Source: Paenibacillus senegalensis JC66 (GTDB lineage Bacteria > Bacillota > Bacilli > Paenibacillales > NBRC-103111). From it: 64,000 nt of DNA. Where the stretch lies: assembly GCF_000285515.1 (NCBI RefSeq), contig NZ_HE610957.1, forward strand, positions 513,981-577,980, read 5' to 3'. The position numbers were made by a program, and so were the translations under genes. The notes beneath the pieces were generated by a model, which saw only the letters and a list, made by a program, of their open reading frames with translations, made no database searches and was not told the origin of the DNA. This document shows positions 62,652 through 64,000 of the stretch, one piece after another (the first letter of the stretch is position 1; each line of letters opens with the position of its first letter).

Positions 62652-63221
62652 TCACCATGCTTGCAGGCAATCCTCTACCAATTCCGGAAGTCCTTCCCTA
62701 TAATCATGGCTATAGCCATTAAGCTCCCGATAATTTGCTCGCGGATACTTCTGGCGATAGGCGTCCAGATGAGAGAAAGGGACTACATGATCCTCTTGAC
62801 TGTGGTAAAAATAGAGTTTGTCCTCCGGCACGGGAAGCTTCCTCGGGCGTAGAGCTAACTGAAAGCTCTCTTCCTGCCAGTCCTGGTCTGCTCCCCAACA
62901 GGGAGCGGCCAACATGAAAAGACCCGCAATCGTAAACGGAAGCCTTTCCTCCTCACTAATATATTTAAGGAGGACAGAACCGCCCAATGAATGGCCGACA
63001 AGCAGCACCTCCCCCTCCAACGCGGCAAACTCCTTATTGAGCGCAGATTTCCAGGCTTCATATTCAGGAGCTTCCGGCTGCGGCATGGAGGGCCTTTTGA
63101 CCTCACAGCCCGCAAGGTGCCGCTGCAAGCTGGAGGCAAGACCATCACTTCCCTTACCCTTTCCCTGGGGCCCGGCTCCATGAATAAAACATATGGCTAA
63201 ATGCGATTGGTTTACAATCAT
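62652..63221 (-). CDS. Alpha/beta hydrolase (RBBP9/YdeN-like)
   Basis: 189 residues. Nucleophile elbow GHSLGGS, oxyanion region FIHGAGPQG, and late acid/His in SQEDHVVPFSH and GYSHDY. The RBBP9/YdeN family has small serine hydrolases of mostly unknown substrate. The start was moved to the ATG at 63221 behind GGGAGG; the longest frame has 18 more codons. Confidence 0.85.
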   Translation of the reverse strand: MIVNQSHLAICFIHGAGPQGKGKGSDGLASSLQRHLAGCEVKRPSMPQPEAPEYEAWKSALNKEFAALEGEVLLVGHSLGGSVLLKYISEEERLPFTIAGLFMLAAPCWGADQDWQEESFQLALRPRKLPVPEDKLYFYHSQEDHVVPFSHLDAYRQKYPRANYRELNGYSHDYREGLPELVEDCLQAW

Positions 63222-63440
63222 GCGTTTACCTCCCTTTAGCCGGTCGATGAGGCGACCGGTTATCCATCTCAGCATTTTGCTTTAATCACTGTCCATGCAT
63301 ACAAAAGGCTGGTTAAGATAAAGGATATATTAAGAGCCGGAAGTAGATTTCTTTTAGATTGCGGTTTATATATTCGCCCAAAAATATGGATCGCCGCAAT
63401 TAGCCAATATCCAAAACTTGAGCTGACCTATAAGCAGTGT

Positions 63441-63884
63441 CTAGTTAGCTGCCTGTTCTGCCAGTAGTGGTGCCGGCACCGGCTGCTGCCATACTTGAAA
63501 TTTGTTGCCGTCCGGATCTTTAAAGTTCAATTGGAGGCCGCAGGAACCTTCATTTCGCACTTCCCCTTCCGTCCAAGCCCCTGATTCCTCCAATGCCTTC
63601 GCCAAAGCATAAATTTCATCGGTTTCAAAACAAATGGGGAACATCTCGAACAAAGAGCCGTCTTCGGTCCACCCAGTAGTCATAAATTGCAGCGGATGGC
63701 CGTCCAGGCACGGAAGCAAAAACAACCACTGTCCGCTTCCCATGATCATAATGGCACCTTTTCCGGGTTCCACCGGCGAGCGAAGCGTTAACCCTAGTAC
63801 CCGTTGATACCATTCCGCTGATGCTTCAACGTTTGTAACTGGCAAATAGGCGCATTCAATTTTATCCAGAAGAGCTTTTTTCAT
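63441..63884 (-). CDS. VOC-family (glyoxalase/bleomycin-resistance fold) protein
   Basis: 147 residues. Two beta-alpha-beta-beta-beta modules: IECAYLPVTNVEASAEWYQRVLGL and the second with FETDEIYALAKALEESGA...LQLNFKDPDGNKFQVWQQ, the usual C-terminal VOC ending. Function could be metal-dependent isomerase, dioxygenase or binding protein; not determinable. AGGAGG precedes the ATG. Confidence 0.88.
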   Translation of the reverse strand: MKKALLDKIECAYLPVTNVEASAEWYQRVLGLTLRSPVEPGKGAIMIMGSGQWLFLLPCLDGHPLQFMTTGWTEDGSLFEMFPICFETDEIYALAKALEESGAWTEGEVRNEGSCGLQLNFKDPDGNKFQVWQQPVPAPLLAEQAAN

Positions 63885-64000
63885 TGTCCTTCATCCTCCT
63901 AGCAAGCTTATCTATCATTTTGATTTGTTTCTCACCTATATATAACGACAATATCACTCGATTCATAACACTTAATAAGAAAATTGTATGTTTTTTAATT

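Overview
The window looks like chromosomal DNA of a Paenibacillus-type Firmicute. This rests on gene content, not on a marker gene: sugar ABC importers of the LplB/LplC and MsmEFG type without their own ATPase, a large membrane-anchored AraC sensor, an SLH-like secreted protein, a YclNOPQ-type siderophore importer beside a Btr-like regulator, a CwlK-type M15 peptidase, and strong GGAGG ribosome binding sites. No rRNA, tRNA, phage, integrase, transposase or CRISPR array was seen.

Bases 1-9,250 hold carbohydrate uptake and catabolism, read leftward. At the left edge is the 5' end of a lipoprotein gene preceded by a perfect cre-like palindrome, and next to it an IclR regulator with compact palindromic operators. 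An operon then runs from 9,063 to 1,513: LacI repressor, sugar-binding lipoprotein, two permeases, an SDR dehydrogenase, a ketose 3-epimerase and a xylulokinase. The likely logic is import of a polyol or rare sugar, oxidation, C3 epimerisation and phosphorylation to a pentose-phosphate intermediate. Three near-identical palindromes upstream are its probable operators.

Bases 9,445-12,612 hold pflB-pflA (anaerobic formate production). The promoter region carries an Fnr-like half-conserved site near -41.5 and, downstream of the predicted start, a perfect palindrome that fits both the Rex and the Fnr consensus.

Bases 12,832-27,771 hold the most unusual locus, a nine-gene leftward run: a hydroxyisobutyrate-dehydrogenase-like oxidoreductase, a LarA-family nickel-pincer racemase/epimerase homologue, two GHL6-like putative glycosyl hydrolases, LplB and LplC permeases, a solute-binding lipoprotein, a third GHL6-like protein, and an AraC-type transmembrane sensor whose start overlaps the third hydrolase. 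An AraB-type ribulokinase lies upstream at 29,010-30,668 behind a gene-free 1.2 kb. The locus looks like an undescribed sugar or sugar-acid utilisation system.

Bases 31,428-35,442 hold ddl-murF-alr (D-Ala-D-Ala synthesis and use), followed by a two-repeat lipoprotein and an SLH-like secreted protein. Bases 39,087-43,254 hold a ribose-type ABC importer (binding protein, ATPase, permease) with a clear sigma-A promoter. Bases 43,305-49,067 hold a YclNOPQ-type ferric-siderophore importer and a Btr-like AraC activator, each with a Fur box. Bases 49,274-51,997 hold a MarR/HD-domain pair divergent from a DHA2 drug exporter.

From 52,024 to the right end are mostly single genes: leucyl aminopeptidase, a protein resembling a catalytically degenerate RecB/Cas4-fold nuclease, a DCC thiol-disulfide protein, a nucleotidyltransferase, a two-component system, an M15 peptidase, an EamA transporter, an AviRa-like 23S rRNA methyltransferase, ExoA, an alpha/beta hydrolase and a VOC protein. 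The gaps carry several short minisatellites and two copies of a dispersed palindromic repeat (28,610-28,755 and 53,682-53,880).
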